Both the position numbers and the translations under genes were made by a program. Positions 44,701-46,398 of a stretch of 46,398 bases of DNA are shown piece by piece. The notes beneath the pieces were generated by a model. It saw only the letters and a list, made by a program, of their open reading frames with translations, was not told where the DNA came from and did no database searches. The stretch is from Candidatus Cloacimonadota bacterium (GTDB taxonomy: Bacteria > Cloacimonadota > Cloacimonadia > Cloacimonadales > TCS61). The stretch spans positions 1-46,398 of the forward strand of contig JAIPGO010000020.1 in the NCBI GenBank assembly GCA_021736135.1. The letters are read 5' to 3'. Positions within the stretch are counted from its first letter, which is position 1. Each line of letters opens with the position of its first letter.

Positions 44701-46184
44701 GAATTTATCTATTAATTCTAATAATTTTTGCCAGCCTGACAGTAAGCGCGGAATTTGATCTGGAATGGGAAGCTTATACTGGTGGTGAAAATGCTGAATC
44801 CGCCAATGCCTTATGCCGGTTATCTGACGGCAGTTTCGTGGCTGCCGGTTATACGGCATCAGTAGAGGGCAATAATACCGATATATATCTCGTATGTTGT
44901 GATGCTGCGGGAAATGAGATATGGAACCATAGCTATGGCAGCAGCGGCTGGGAATATGCCAGGGGAATATGCACCGCCCTTGATGATGATGGTATCGTGG
45001 TCTGCGGCTTAACAACTGCCGGTGAAAATGAAGGTTTTGATATTTTCATTTTAAAAACCGATATTCTGGGTAATGAAGAATGGCTGCGCACTTACGGCGG
45101 GGACGGTTTTGACACGGCAGAAGCGCTCTGCCGTACGAATGACGGTTACCTGCTTTGCGGATATACAGATTCCAGAGGACTGGGTGAAGACGATATTTAC
45201 GTTCTCAGAACCGATGTCTGGGGAGATACGCTCTGGACGCAGACTTACGGTTCCGCAAATTCCGATAGTGGTAACGGTATAATTGCCTTATCTGATGGCA
45301 GTTATCTGATCACCGGCTCCACGGGTGAATTTGATCAGCCCTGGGCAGGCAGCAGCGGCAGGAATCGCGAAATTGAACTCTTGAAGATCGATGGTGATGG
45401 CAACGTTCTGGCAGAAAATTCCTACTGGACGATGAATACGCATCAGAACAGTTATGATCTGGGAAATGCCGTATGCGCCTGTAACGATGGCGGATTTTAC
45501 GTTATCGGCAGCACTTCGCAGCATTTAGGTGAATTGATGGATGCGGCCTTGATCAAGGTCGATAGCGAACTGAACCACGTATGGAAAAGGCATCTGGAAT
45601 TTAACGGTTTCTATGATTATGGCTACGACATCTGCGAAGATGCTCAAACGGGTAACGTCTTTATCTGCGGTTCGGCAAATCAGTCACAGGCGCATGATTA
45701 TCGCGCTTTCGTGGCAGTGGTGGATAGCAATGGCATCAGACTTGATTATGAACTGTTTGAGGGCAATGGCAGCGGGAATGCCCTGTTCCGCGATGATCAG
45801 GGATTTTTGACCATTGCCGGTTATGGCAGGCAGGATACTGAAGAGAATTCCGATCTGAAGATATTTCAACTGTCTTATCAGCAGAATCCCGCAGAAGAAA
45901 ATGATCTGGCAGAAACCTGCATTAAGATATATAATCACCCTAATCCCTTCAATCCCAGCACGACCATCAGCTTCGATCTGCCGGCAGACGAATTGCCTTC
46001 TGCCAGTTTCAGCATCTATAACGTGAAAGGGCAACTGGTGAAACATTTCGGCAACCTGCAGGATAATCAGCTTGTCTGGGACGGTAGAAATCAACAGAAT
46101 ATCAGCGTTAGTGCCGGAATATATCTGGGATGTTTAAGTTATGAAGATAAGATAATTACGCGGAAAATGGCACTGATAAAATAA
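44697..46184 (+). CDS. Secreted beta-propeller protein with C-terminal sorting domain
   Basis: The 495-residue protein starts in the previous stop (ATGA). After a signal peptide (LLILIIFASLTVSA) come about seven repeats of roughly 50-55 residues, each with an ALC..DG.....GYT pattern, D-I-x-L-x-K-x-D, and an aromatic 'W...YG' strand, which suggests a seven-bladed propeller (about 20-400). The C-terminus is a FlgD/type IX-type domain (HPNPFNPSTTISFDL, IYNVKGQLVKHFG, SAGIYLGCL). It is likely exported and surface-exposed. It resembles 'delta-60/FG-GAP-like' secreted proteins; substrate or partner unknown. Confidence 0.88.
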   Translation: MRIYLLILIIFASLTVSAEFDLEWEAYTGGENAESANALCRLSDGSFVAAGYTASVEGNNTDIYLVCCDAAGNEIWNHSYGSSGWEYARGICTALDDDGIVVCGLTTAGENEGFDIFILKTDILGNEEWLRTYGGDGFDTAEALCRTNDGYLLCGYTDSRGLGEDDIYVLRTDVWGDTLWTQTYGSANSDSGNGIIALSDGSYLITGSTGEFDQPWAGSSGRNREIELLKIDGDGNVLAENSYWTMNTHQNSYDLGNAVCACNDGGFYVIGSTSQHLGELMDAALIKVDSELNHVWKRHLEFNGFYDYGYDICEDAQTGNVFICGSANQSQAHDYRAFVAVVDSNGIRLDYELFEGNGSGNALFRDDQGFLTIAGYGRQDTEENSDLKIFQLSYQQNPAEENDLAETCIKIYNHPNPFNPSTTISFDLPADELPSASFSIYNVKGQLVKHFGNLQDNQLVWDGRNQQNISVSAGIYLGCLSYEDKIITRKMALIK

Positions 46185-46187
46185 AAT

Positions 46188-46248
46188 GCAGCTCAAGGCT
46201 TCTCAGCCAATATACACTCCCCCGATGCGGTTGAGAAGCCGGAGTTGC
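46188..46248. repeat. Long stem-loop after the propeller gene
   Basis: GGCTTCTCA (46197-46205) pairs exactly with 46232-46240, and a further seven-pair outer stem (46188-46194 with 46242-46248) extends it around a small internal loop. It starts four bases after the stop and lacks a T-tract. It is also the 3' exon flank of the intron that follows on the other strand. Confidence 0.7.
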
Positions 46249-46269
46249 AGGAATAAAGATATCAACCAG

Positions 46270-46398
46270 TAGAGTAGAGACAGGCTTCAGTTGAGCTTCC
46301 CCCTGTCCCCCTCATCAAACCGTGCATGCGGTTTTCCCGCACACGGCTTTCCGACAAAGTTCGTTCCAAACGTTCACAGTTTCATCAGACGAACCTGC
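46270..46398 (-). mobile_element. 3' end of a group II intron (domains V and VI), truncated by window edge
   Basis: On the minus strand, 46350-46317 folds as a canonical 34-base domain V: AAAGCCG at its start (containing the AGC triad), a GAAA-type loop, and a CGGTTT end. It is followed by TGATGAGGGGGACAGG, then domain VI with GACAGG pairing to CCTGTC, and a 3' end near CTACTCTACT. A GTTCGT/ACGAAC stem before it may be the base of domain IV. The intron continues off the window; the encoded reverse transcriptase is not seen. Exact 3' splice site uncertain by a few bases. Confidence 0.8.

Noticed and set aside
46188-46248. Rho-independent terminator after the propeller gene
   Set aside because: The stem is long but no T-tract follows on either strand, so it is listed as a stem-loop only.

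Overview
The window looks like a chromosome fragment from a Gram-negative, outer-membrane bacterium of the FCB superphylum. It encodes a TonB-dependent receptor with a carboxypeptidase-like N-terminal domain, PorV-type outer-membrane proteins, a PorX-type regulator, lipoproteins with their signal peptidase, and secreted proteins ending in FlgD-like/type IX secretion 'NPFNP' sorting domains. This combination, with HutH, RNase HIII and DksA-type regulators, best fits Candidatus Cloacimonadota or a close relative. That placement is inferred from gene content; no rRNA gene is present.

Layout. 1-3240: a perfect inverted repeat at the very edge, a lipid-anchored formylglycine-generating-enzyme-like protein (minus), a DUF4143-type ATPase (minus), then an intergenic stretch full of small repeats. 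3241-9137 (plus): pckA, then queH-panB-unknown-porX, a terminator, and tsaE. 9174-14530 (minus): a probable operon tdk-yggT-punA-dksA-like-lspA-secreted OB-fold protein-PorV/PorQ-like protein-small membrane protein. 14739-23024 (plus): hemolysin III family protein, a TsaC-like/phosphatase fusion, rnhC, gamma carbonic anhydrase, a large SurA/PpiD-like chaperone, and a secreted C10 cysteine protease. 23090-24560: an arrayed REP-like repeat region surrounding a RAYT transposase gene. 24608-29846 (minus): TonB receptor, TPR protein, VanZ-like protein. 30081-30730: two copies of a 317-bp nested-palindrome element, then tRNA-Leu. 31025-42517 (plus): a long run of tightly spaced genes (PorV homologue, M6-type metalloprotease, three paralogous DUF5683-like envelope proteins, hutH, TPR lipoprotein, EcfT-like protein, truA). 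42513-43363: more repeats, including a third copy of the 317-bp element. 43441-46184: a TetR-DJ-1/PfpI-propeller operon. The right edge holds the 3' end (domains V and VI) of a group II intron on the minus strand.

How the genes relate. The theme is envelope biogenesis and secretion: a regulator related to PorX of the type IX system, two PorV/PorQ-like barrels, four candidate cargo proteins with sorting domains, a periplasmic chaperone and LspA. No structural type IX genes (sov/sprA, gldLMN) are visible here. The most unusual material is non-coding: the RAYT-linked REP arrays, and a structured element whose hairpin is preserved by compensatory changes and which lies about 24 bp upstream of a -35-like hexamer at two loci.
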